Source: Oscillospiraceae bacterium (GTDB taxonomy: Bacteria > Bacillota > Clostridia > Oscillospirales > Oscillospiraceae). From it: 5,562 bases of DNA. The translations under genes were made by a program, and so were the position numbers. Position 1 is the first letter of the stretch, and each line of letters opens with the position of its first letter. The stretch lies in the NCBI GenBank assembly GCA_028708585.1, contig JAQVYO010000098.1, positions 1 to 5,562 on the forward strand, written 5' to 3'. Positions 1 through 3,985 of the stretch are shown piece after piece. The notes beneath the pieces are model-generated. The model searched no databases, was not told where the DNA came from, and saw nothing but the letters and a program-made list of their open reading frames with translations.

Positions 1-3
1 AAA

Positions 4-10
4 TCCTTCC
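4..10 (-). promoter_or_regulatory. Candidate ribosome binding site of a gene starting beyond the left edge
   Basis: On the minus strand the last bases of the window read AAGGAAGGATTT, a purine-rich Shine-Dalgarno-like sequence pointing left. It lies about 80 bases downstream of the gntR stop codon, with no convincing terminator between: the hairpin at 71-85 (CCGCCC, loop CCC, GGGCGG) has no T-tract on this strand. This suggests that a second gene of the gntR operon starts just outside. In YtrA-type loci that gene is usually an ABC transporter ATPase. The identity is inference only. Confidence 0.35.
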
Positions 11-92
11 TTTCTTTCCGCATTCAAGCAGCCCCCCGCTTTGGGGAAAATTCCCGCGAAACGCTTCCGTCCGCCCCCCGGGCGGCGCGGCG

Positions 93-551
93 TCACGAAG
101 GGTCCTCGTTCGATTTGGCGGGATCCTGCTTCTTTTCAGGCCCGGAACGCTTTTCCCGAAAACCGCGGCGCAGCCCGCGGCCGCCGGCGGCCGTATACGT
201 CTGCTTTATCCGGGACACAACCGCCTGTTCGTCCTCTCCCAAATAACGCAGTTCTTCCGCGATCTCCCCCAGACGCAAAAACAGGTGTTCCCGCCGCTCT
301 TTCCCTACGTCCGTCTCCGGGACGGATGCAAAGGATCCCTTTCCGGGAAGCGACGTGAGATACCCTTCCGCCTCCAGCTCCCCATACGCTTTCTGAATGG
401 TATTGGGATTAATGGCCAGCGCGGACGCCATACTGCGAACCGAAGGCAGTTTCTCCCCCTCCCGCAAAGCGCCGGTGACCACCAAGCGCCGAAGTTCGTC
501 CTTGATCTGTTCGTAAATGGGGCGGGCATCCCGGTAGTTCAAGCTAATCAA
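93..551 (-). CDS. GntR-family transcriptional regulator, YtrA subfamily
   Basis: A 152-residue DNA-binding repressor. Residues about 10-75 form the GntR winged helix-turn-helix: PIYEQIKDELRR opens it, LPSVRSMASAL and NPNTIQKAYGELEAEGYL (about 35-65) are the recognition region, and the wing ends in PGKGSF (69-74). Only about 40 helical residues follow, too few for an FadR, HutC or MocR effector domain, which places it in the short YtrA group. The last 20 or so residues are charged and probably disordered, making it slightly longer than typical members. The start is TTG at 551: the sequence AGGGGGTGA (564-556) sits seven bases upstream, and the protein then begins in the usual place before PIYEQ. 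YtrA proteins commonly repress their own operon with a linked ABC transporter. The next gene lies off the window, so the regulated function is unknown. Confidence 0.93.
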   Translation of the reverse strand: MISLNYRDARPIYEQIKDELRRLVVTGALREGEKLPSVRSMASALAINPNTIQKAYGELEAEGYLTSLPGKGSFASVPETDVGKERREHLFLRLGEIAEELRYLGEDEQAVVSRIKQTYTAAGGRGLRRGFREKRSGPEKKQDPAKSNEDPS

Positions 552-569
552 GCAATCACCCCCTGGTTT

Positions 570-594
570 AGTGTATTATTCCATCTAGTACAGT
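570..594. promoter_or_regulatory. Candidate GntR/YtrA operator (imperfect palindrome)
   Basis: The arms AgTGTAtTA (570-578) and TAgTACAgT (586-594) are inverted copies matching at seven of nine positions around a 7-base centre. The site lies directly downstream of the gntR -10 element and spans the expected transcription start, a good place for autorepression. A second, overlapping pair, TAGTG (569-573) and CACTA (595-599), has a slightly different centre. The TGTA/TACA core is of the kind bound by GntR winged-helix proteins. Binding by this protein is inferred from position. Confidence 0.5.
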
Positions 595-595
595 C

Positions 596-624
596 ACTAT
601 AACATACGTCTTCGCTTCCGTCAA
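596..624 (-). promoter_or_regulatory. Sigma-A promoter of the gntR gene
   Basis: Read on the minus strand, TTGACG (624-619) and TATAGT (601-596) are separated by 17 bases. TGT directly precedes the -10 hexamer, making it an extended -10. Transcription should start near 589, leaving a leader of about 40 bases before the TTG start. Confidence 0.75.
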
Positions 625-708
625 GACCGCCGCGCGGCATTTTGAAAAAAAGCAAATGCAAAAAAGAAACGGCAAAACCTCCTTATCAAGACAAAAAAAT
701 ACAGTCAT

Positions 709-741
709 CCGCCCCATTTAGGCGGGAACCGGAATTGTTCC
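709..741. repeat. Two adjacent inverted repeats upstream of the thiolase promoter
   Basis: CCGCC (709-713) is inverted at GGCGG (721-725). GGAAC (725-729) is inverted at GTTCC (737-741) with a 7-base spacer. The second repeat is centred near -55 relative to the predicted thiolase start, a position used by activators. The arms are short and could be chance. The rest of 625-752 is A-rich, with one further weak inverted repeat (GCATTT 637-642 and AAATGC 654-659) and no gene. Confidence 0.3.
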
Positions 742-752
742 TCCAAAAAAGC

Positions 753-781
753 TTGACGTACGAAATATTTGCATGTATAAT
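753..781 (+). promoter_or_regulatory. Sigma-A promoter of the thiolase gene
   Basis: TTGACG (753-758) and a perfect TATAAT (776-781) are separated by 17 bases. The predicted start is about 788. This drives the thiolase and lies 128 bases from the divergent gntR -35 element, so the two promoters do not overlap. Confidence 0.8.
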
Positions 782-787
782 AATTAC

Positions 788-978
788 GAAAAAACAGAAG
801 ACGGCCCTTGTTCCCGCGCAGGTTCCGTTTCACGGCGGCTTGCGAAAACGCGGAGGATTTTTATCCTTTCAAAATCGGCATCGCGCGGAAGCCGAGCCGC
901 ACTTCTCTCTTCCTAGCATGGCGGCAGGAAACCCATACCGCAGAAAATGAGGAAGAAAAATAAAGTGGAGGTTCACAA
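788..978 (+). promoter_or_regulatory. Long thiolase 5' leader, no recognised riboswitch
   Basis: About 190 bases separate the predicted transcription start from the thiolase ATG. Only small hairpins are visible: CCGT/ACGG (825-835), AGGAT/ATCCT (854-867) followed by TTTC, and TCGGC/GCCGA (875-895). A GGAGG at 852-856 has no start codon at a useful distance. Two tiny ORFs (918-950 and 947-982) are chained by ATGA overlaps to each other and to the thiolase start, but neither has a Shine-Dalgarno sequence of its own. No T-box, SAM, TPP or FMN consensus was recognised, and no Rex-type palindrome was seen. Confidence 0.45.
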
Positions 979-2169
979 ATGAAAGAAGTTTATATTGTCA
1001 GCGCATGCAGAACCGCCCTTGGCACCTTCGGCGGATCTTTAAAGAATACTTCTGCCGTTGAAATGGGCACCATTGTTGTTAAAGAAGCGATGAAGAGGGC
1101 CAACGTTGATCCCGCTCTGGTGGAAGAACTTTACATGGGCAATGTCATATCCGCCAATCTGGGCCAGAACGTCGCCCGCCAGGTTCTGATTCATTCCGGC
1201 ATTCCCAAGGAAGTTACCGCCACCAGCCTCAACATGGTCTGCGGTTCCGGCATGAAAACCATCATCGACGGCTCCCGCGCCATCCGCTCCGGAGACCTGG
1301 ACATCGTCGTTGTAGGCGGCACCGAAAACATGTCCGCCGCTCCTTATTACCTTCCCAACAACCGCTGGGGCCAGCGCATGAATGACGGCAAGGTCATCGA
1401 CGGCTTTGTGAAAGACGGCCTGTGGGACGCATTCTATGATTATCACATGGGCATCACCGCCGAGAACGTGGCGGCTCAGTTTGGCGTGACCCGTGAAATG
1501 CAGGATGAGTGGGCATATATCAGCCAGAAGAACCTGGCCAAAGCCAACGAAACCAACAGAATGGCTGATGAAATTGTCCCCGTTACCGTTAAAGTCAGCA
1601 AAAAAGAGACCAAAGAATTTAAGGTTGACGAGCATGGCAGACCCGAAACCACCATGGAAATTTTAGCAAAATTAAAGCCCGCTTTCAAGAAAGACGGCAC
1701 CGGCACCGTCACCGCCGGCAATGCCTCCGGCATCAATGACGCCGCCGCCGCTTTGGTTCTGGCTTCCGGCGAAGCCGTGAAGAAATACGGCCTCAAACCC
1801 ATGGCCAAGCTGGTTGGATGGGGTCAGGCTGGCGTTGATCCTTCCATCATGGGCGTCGGCCCCATCGAAGCCTGCCGCAAAGCGCTGAAGAAGGCCAGTC
1901 TGGAAGTGAAGGATATGAACCTGATCGAAGCCAATGAAGCGTTTGCCGCTCAGTGCTGCGCCATCGGCAAGGAACTTGGCTTCAACCGCGATATCGTGAA
2001 CGTAAACGGCGGCGCCATTGCCATGGGTCATCCAATCGGCTGCTCCGGCGCCCGGATCGTTGTCACCCTGCTTCACGAACTGAAACGCAGGGGTCAGAAG
2101 CACGGCCTTGCCACCCTATGCATCGGCGGCGGCATGGGCGACGCCACTGTTTACGAAATGGTAGACTAA
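979..2169 (+). CDS. thlA: Acetyl-CoA acetyltransferase (biosynthetic thiolase)
   Basis: Condenses two acetyl-CoA to acetoacetyl-CoA and CoA in the cytoplasm, the entry step to butyrate/butanol-type C4 metabolism in clostridia (also called AtoB). The 396-residue length is normal for a full thiolase. The nucleophile is Cys88 in NMVCGSGM. The C-terminal half carries NEAF (319-322), GGAIAMGHPIGCSGAR with His351, and the second catalytic cysteine, Cys381, in LCIGGGMGDA. VGGTENMS near residue 113 is also typical. All three catalytic residues are present, so the enzyme should be active. Met rather than Leu follows CGSG, a mild variation. GGAGG (967-971) lies seven bases before ATG. The gene has its own promoter and terminator, so it appears monocistronic, not inside a crotonase/bcd cluster. 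Direction (synthesis or degradation) cannot be proven from sequence. Codon choice looks biased (GGC, GCC, ATC, AAG), as in highly expressed genes. Confidence 0.97.
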   Translation: MKEVYIVSACRTALGTFGGSLKNTSAVEMGTIVVKEAMKRANVDPALVEELYMGNVISANLGQNVARQVLIHSGIPKEVTATSLNMVCGSGMKTIIDGSRAIRSGDLDIVVVGGTENMSAAPYYLPNNRWGQRMNDGKVIDGFVKDGLWDAFYDYHMGITAENVAAQFGVTREMQDEWAYISQKNLAKANETNRMADEIVPVTVKVSKKETKEFKVDEHGRPETTMEILAKLKPAFKKDGTGTVTAGNASGINDAAAALVLASGEAVKKYGLKPMAKLVGWGQAGVDPSIMGVGPIEACRKALKKASLEVKDMNLIEANEAFAAQCCAIGKELGFNRDIVNVNGGAIAMGHPIGCSGARIVVTLLHELKRRGQKHGLATLCIGGGMGDATVYEMVD

Positions 2170-2190
2170 TTTTCGCAGGATGGACTTTCT

Positions 2191-2229
2191 CAGCAGGAGA
2201 GAACTTTGGCGTTCTCTCCTGCTGTTTTT
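2191..2229 (+). terminator. Rho-independent terminator of the thiolase gene
   Basis: A perfect 14-bp stem, 2191-2204 with 2211-2224, closes a 6-base loop (TTTGGC) and is followed by TTTTT. It begins 21 bases after the stop codon and separates the thiolase from the rpsF promoter 35 bases further on. Confidence 0.95.
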
Positions 2230-2263
2230 ATTCTGAAAAACGGCTGAAAGAAAGATCATTTCC

Positions 2264-2291
2264 TTGACATTGGCCTATTTTCCTGTATAAT
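2264..2291 (+). promoter_or_regulatory. Consensus sigma-A promoter of the rpsF-ssb-rpsR operon
   Basis: Perfect TTGACA (2264-2269) and perfect TATAAT (2286-2291) with a 16-base spacer. The predicted start is about 2298. The strength fits a ribosomal protein operon. Confidence 0.92.
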
Positions 2292-2297
2292 AGTAGA

Positions 2298-2368
2298 GCT
2301 TGCATTCTGCGAGCAGTCCTTGTTCCCGCCGGCCGGCGGGGGCCATATGTCCATAAGGAGGTGTAATT
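2298..2368 (+). promoter_or_regulatory. Structured rpsF leader, candidate S6:S18 autoregulatory element
   Basis: The leader opens with a 6-bp hairpin, GCTTGC (2298-2303) with GCGAGC (2309-2314). It is followed by TCCTTGT (2317-2323), which can pair with ATAAGGA (2353-2359) and so cover part of the Shine-Dalgarno sequence AAGGAGG (2355-2361). Between these arms lies the 16-base self-complementary sequence CCCGCCGGCCGGCGGG (2325-2340), with several CCG triplets. In many bacteria the S6:S18 complex binds its own rpsF leader at a CCG held in a bulge beside a hairpin. The general plan matches, but several folds compete here and I cannot place an unpaired CCG with certainty. Confidence 0.5.
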
Positions 2369-2665
2369 ATGGCAAAAGTAAGCGCAGATTATGAAGTGGT
2401 TTATATTCTGAAACCCAATTTGGGAGAAGAAGAAAACGCGGCGCTGGTTGAAAAATTCAAAACCTTGGCGGAAAGCCACGGAACGCTGAAAGAAGTCGAC
2501 GAATGGGGTAAGCGCAGGCTTGCATATCCCATCAACGACATGCAGGAAGGATATTATGTTTTGATGGCATTCCAGTCCGCCCCTGCTTTCCCCGCTGAAC
2601 TGGACCGCGTGTTCAAAATTACAGACGGAGTCATGCGTTCTCTGATCGTCTGCAAAGACGAATAA
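2369..2665 (+). CDS. rpsF: 30S ribosomal protein S6
   Basis: A 98-residue ribosomal protein that binds the central domain of 16S rRNA as a heterodimer with S18. Family signatures run along its whole length: YEVVYILKPNL near the N-terminus, KEVDEWGKRRLAYPI in the middle, EGYYVLMAF, and ELDRVFKITDGVMRSLIV near the C-terminus. Length is normal, without the acidic or glutamate-added tail of enterobacterial S6. The Shine-Dalgarno sequence AAGGAGG (2355-2361) is seven bases before ATG. It is first in a three-gene operon and is separated from ssb by 11 bases. Its partner S18 is encoded by the third gene, which supports joint dosage control through the leader. Confidence 0.98.
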   Translation: MAKVSADYEVVYILKPNLGEEENAALVEKFKTLAESHGTLKEVDEWGKRRLAYPINDMQEGYYVLMAFQSAPAFPAELDRVFKITDGVMRSLIVCKDE

Positions 2666-2676
2666 GGAGGATTCAA

Positions 2677-3132
2677 ATGCTCAATCGAATTATCCTTATG
2701 GGCCGCTTAACCCGCGACCCGGAATTGCGGCACACGCAAAGCGGCACGTCCGTTGTCTCCTTTTCGCTGGCGGTGGACCGGGATTTTAAAAGCCGGGAAA
2801 GCGGCGAGAAGCAAACGGATTTTATTGACATCGTTGCCTGGCGGAACACCGCCGAATTTGTCTCCAAATATTTCACGAAGGGCCGCATGGCGGTGGTGGA
2901 AGGACGGCTTCAAATTCGAGATTGGAACGATCGGGACGGCAATAAACGCAGAAGCGCGGAAGTGGTGGCGGACAACGTCTATTTTGGAGATTCCAAACGG
3001 GACGGCGACTCTGCCGGCACTTACAGGGCGCAGAATGAAGCGGGCGGCGGCTCCGCATCCATTCCTTATACACCACCGGCGGATTCCGCCTTTGCCGCCC
3101 TCACCGACGATGACGGCGAGTTACCATTTTGA
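2677..3132 (+). CDS. ssb: Single-stranded DNA-binding protein SSB
   Basis: Coats and protects ssDNA in replication, recombination and repair, and recruits partner enzymes. Residues 1-104 form the OB fold, opening with MLNRIILMGRLTRDPELR and containing FIDIVAWRNTAEFVSKYFTKG (49-69) and VEGRLQIRDW (74-83). Aromatic residues W55 and W83 are at places that usually stack on DNA. A short glycine-, serine- and proline-containing linker follows (about 105-142). The protein ends in the acidic tip DDDGELPF (144-151), the docking site for SSB-interacting proteins, so it is complete. At 151 residues it is slightly shorter than many Bacillota SSBs because of the linker. AAGGAGG (2664-2670) lies six bases before ATG and overlaps the rpsF stop codon, suggesting coupled translation. 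Confidence 0.98.
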   Translation: MLNRIILMGRLTRDPELRHTQSGTSVVSFSLAVDRDFKSRESGEKQTDFIDIVAWRNTAEFVSKYFTKGRMAVVEGRLQIRDWNDRDGNKRRSAEVVADNVYFGDSKRDGDSAGTYRAQNEAGGGSASIPYTPPADSAFAALTDDDGELPF

Positions 3133-3146
3133 TTGGAGGAAAAACC

Positions 3147-3389
3147 ATGGCGATGGATCGTGAAAGAGGCCCTCGCGGCCGAAAGCGCAGGAAGGTTTGC
3201 TCCTTCTGCGTGGACAAAGTGGAGCATATTGATTATAAAGACGCGGCCAAGCTGCGCCGTTATCTTTCCGATCGCTCCAAAATTCTGCCTCGCAGGACCA
3301 CAGGAACCTGTGCAATGCACCAGCGTCAGCTGACCGAGGCAATCAAGCGTGCGCGCCAGATTGCTCTTCTGCCCTTTGTAACCGATTGA
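3147..3389 (+). CDS. rpsR: 30S ribosomal protein S18, zinc-binding (C+) form
   Basis: An 80-residue small-subunit protein that pairs with S6 on 16S rRNA. The N-terminus is basic (RGPRGRKRRK type). Core signatures are HIDYKDAAKLRRYLSDR (27-43), KILPRRTTGT (45-54) and the helix LTEAIKRARQIALLPFV (62-78). C18 and C21 (CSFC) with C55 and H58 (CAMH) form a likely zinc site; in the zinc-free forms, such as that of Bacillus subtilis, these residues are replaced. The start is ATG at 3147, because GGAGGA (3135-3140) is six bases upstream. A TTG at 3129 would add six residues but overlaps the ssb stop and leaves no room for a ribosome binding site. A second ATG at 3153 is possible but less well spaced. 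It is last in the operon and is followed by a strong terminator. Confidence 0.97.
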   Translation: MAMDRERGPRGRKRRKVCSFCVDKVEHIDYKDAAKLRRYLSDRSKILPRRTTGTCAMHQRQLTEAIKRARQIALLPFVTD

Positions 3390-3456
3390 CAGTCCTTTCG
3401 CCCGCCGCTTTCACAAAGCGCGTGCGCACACGCCCGTCAACCGGCTGAAAACTGGC

Positions 3457-3497
3457 AACGGCCCGCCTTGTTTATGGCGGGCCGTTTTTTCTTTTTT
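3457..3497 (+). terminator. Rho-independent terminator of the rpsF-ssb-rpsR operon
   Basis: An 11-bp stem, AACGGCCCGCC (3457-3467) with GGCGGGCCGTT (3476-3486), closes an 8-base loop. The stem runs into a T-rich tail (TTTTTTCTTTTTT, 3485-3497). Between the rpsR stop and this stem, only a small hairpin without a T-tract is seen (CGCTTT/AAAGCG, 3406-3420). Confidence 0.95.
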
Positions 3498-3550
3498 CCC
3501 ATCCTTCAGACTATGTTTTGCCGGGTTTTATTGGTTGGTTTGATTTTGTA

Positions 3551-3579
3551 TTGACAACCGGAAAAAAATCTGCTATAAA
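3551..3579 (+). promoter_or_regulatory. Strong promoter with extended -10, no protein gene downstream
   Basis: A perfect TTGACA (3551-3556) and TATAAA (3574-3579) are spaced by 17 bases, and TGC directly before the -10 makes it extended. The start would be near 3586. It lies after the rpsR terminator and faces gatB, which is on the opposite strand, so it cannot serve either gene. The natural product is an RNA ending at the stem at 3828-3869. Confidence 0.82.
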
Positions 3580-3674
3580 TAGGCTATGCTTTTAATAAAA
3601 TAACGCTTTCAACTTGTGTCGCTTGAGAGATCCGGCAAACACAGGCGTTTCGGAGAAGCGGTTCTCTCATCCTA

Positions 3675-3788
3675 TCATTGTTTTAAATAAAAAGTCGTTC
3701 CCTGAATCAAGCGGAAGGTTTTTATTGCTTGGATTTTACTGAGAAAACCGGTCCGCCATCTGTTCAGATGCCGAATTACCGTTTTCAT
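3675..3788 (-). CDS. Possible small basic protein, antisense to the candidate RNA
   Basis: A 37-codon ORF from ATG (3788) to TGA followed directly by TAG. The protein begins MKTVIRHLNRWRTGF and is basic, with no signal peptide, membrane segment or known motif. Its main support is a good ribosome binding site: GAGGTGA (3798-3792) ends three bases before ATG, giving six bases after the GAGG core. Against it, I see no minus-strand promoter, and the bidirectional terminator stem (3828-3869) lies upstream, so transcripts from gatB would mostly stop before it. The purine run upstream may only be the complement of the pyrimidine tract in the plus-strand RNA. I consider it more likely chance than real. 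Confidence 0.2.
   Translation of the reverse strand: MKTVIRHLNRWRTGFLSKIQAIKTFRLIQGTTFYLKQ
3686..3735 (+). other. Possible H-type RNA pseudoknot inside the candidate RNA
   Basis: AATAAAAA (3686-3693) is exactly complementary to TTTTTATT (3719-3726). Within that stem, TTCC (3698-3701) pairs with GGAA (3713-3716). The remaining loop holds AATCAAGC (3705-3712), which is complementary to GCTTGGATT (3727-3735) with one bulged G. That segment starts at the base right after the first stem, so the two helices could stack. The second helix could also form alone as a hairpin, giving a two-state element. Confidence 0.45.
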
Positions 3789-3827
3789 ATTTCACCTCAC
3801 TTTCTTTTCCAATTCTTTTTCCCCCGC

Positions 3828-3875
3828 AAAAGGCCTACAGATCCGAAGTTCCGGATCTGTAGGCCTTTTGATTTT
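3828..3875. terminator. Strong terminator between the candidate RNA and gatB, probably bidirectional
   Basis: An 18-bp perfect stem, 3828-3845 with 3852-3869, closes a 6-base loop (AAGTTC). The stem ends are AAAA and TTTT, so both strands carry a T-run at the exit. On the plus strand the tail continues GATTTT. On the minus strand it is followed by GCGGGGG. It would end the candidate RNA on the plus strand and gatB, whose stop lies 116 bases away, on the minus strand. Confidence 0.9.
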
Positions 3876-3952
3876 ATGCAAAGCAGAAAAACGCGGCGCA
3901 TACTTCTTCTGTTCCGGCGCGGATGACGAGGCCTTCTCCCACTTTTCGGAGA

Positions 3953-3976
3953 CGGAAAACCGCACTGCGTTTTCCG
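3953..3976 (-). other. Hairpin just after the gatB stop codon
   Basis: CGGAAAA (3953-3959) pairs with TTTTCCG (3970-3976), and CGC (3961-3963) with GCG (3967-3969) around an ACT loop, leaving one bulged C. It begins ten bases past the gatB stop. No T-tract follows on the minus strand, so it is not a standard terminator; it may protect the 3' end. The rest of 3876-3985 shows no gene. Confidence 0.35.
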
Positions 3977-3985
3977 CGCAGAGGG

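Larger units (their letters stand above)
3586..3875 (+). ncRNA. Candidate structured small RNA, family not recognised
   Basis: The stretch runs from a strong promoter to a strong terminator, about 290 nt, without a plausible plus-strand protein. From 5' to 3' it can form: a hairpin of TGAGAGATCCG (3624-3634) and AAAC (3637-3640) with GTTTCGGA (3647-3654) and TCTCTCA (3663-3669), with an alternative closing pair CGCTT/AAGCG (3620-3624 and 3656-3660); a hairpin or pseudoknot at 3686-3735; a small hairpin CATCT/AGATG (3757-3770) flanked by CGG and CCG; a pyrimidine-rich, probably single-stranded stretch (3782-3825); and the terminator. The stretch is AT-richer than the genes around it. It does not match what I know of 6S RNA, SRP RNA, tmRNA, RNase P or common riboswitches. 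It may be a trans-acting sRNA or an undescribed lineage-specific RNA. The RNA is inferred from signals, not proven. Confidence 0.6.

Noticed and set aside
71..85. GC-rich hairpin after gntR as a terminator
   Set aside because: Stem CCGCCC/GGGCGG has only a 3-base loop and no T-run on the minus strand.
642..950. Plus-strand ORF of 102 codons in the gntR-thiolase gap
   Set aside because: It crosses the thiolase promoter, has no ribosome binding site at its start, and its product is low-complexity and basic without any family feature.
1039..1635. Long minus-strand ORF (198 codons) and further minus ORFs at 1476-1808 and 1672-2103 inside the thiolase gene
   Set aside because: They are antisense shadows of a clearly real thiolase with biased codons, and have no domain, ribosome binding site or promoter of their own.
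2347..2394. Upstream ORF beginning at ATG within CATATG in the rpsF leader
   Set aside because: Fifteen codons out of frame with rpsF, starting inside the regulatory structure without a properly spaced ribosome binding site.
3129..3389. Longer rpsR start at TTG 3129
   Set aside because: It overlaps the ssb stop and would place the good GGAGGA ribosome binding site inside the coding region; ATG at 3147 fits family length and spacing.
3586..3875. 6S RNA, SRP RNA, tmRNA or a known riboswitch as identity of the orphan unit
   Set aside because: No long rod with matched 5' and 3' closing ends as in 6S, no GGAAGCAG-type SRP loop, no tRNA-like ends. CTGAGA near 3739 lacks the second TPP motif, and no T-box or SAM consensus was seen.
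3729..3926. Plus-strand ORF of 65 codons starting at TTG, ten bases after GGAAGG
   Set aside because: It reads straight through the 18-bp terminator stem, the GGAAGG lies within a predicted RNA helix or loop, and the product is phenylalanine- and arginine-rich without recognisable features.
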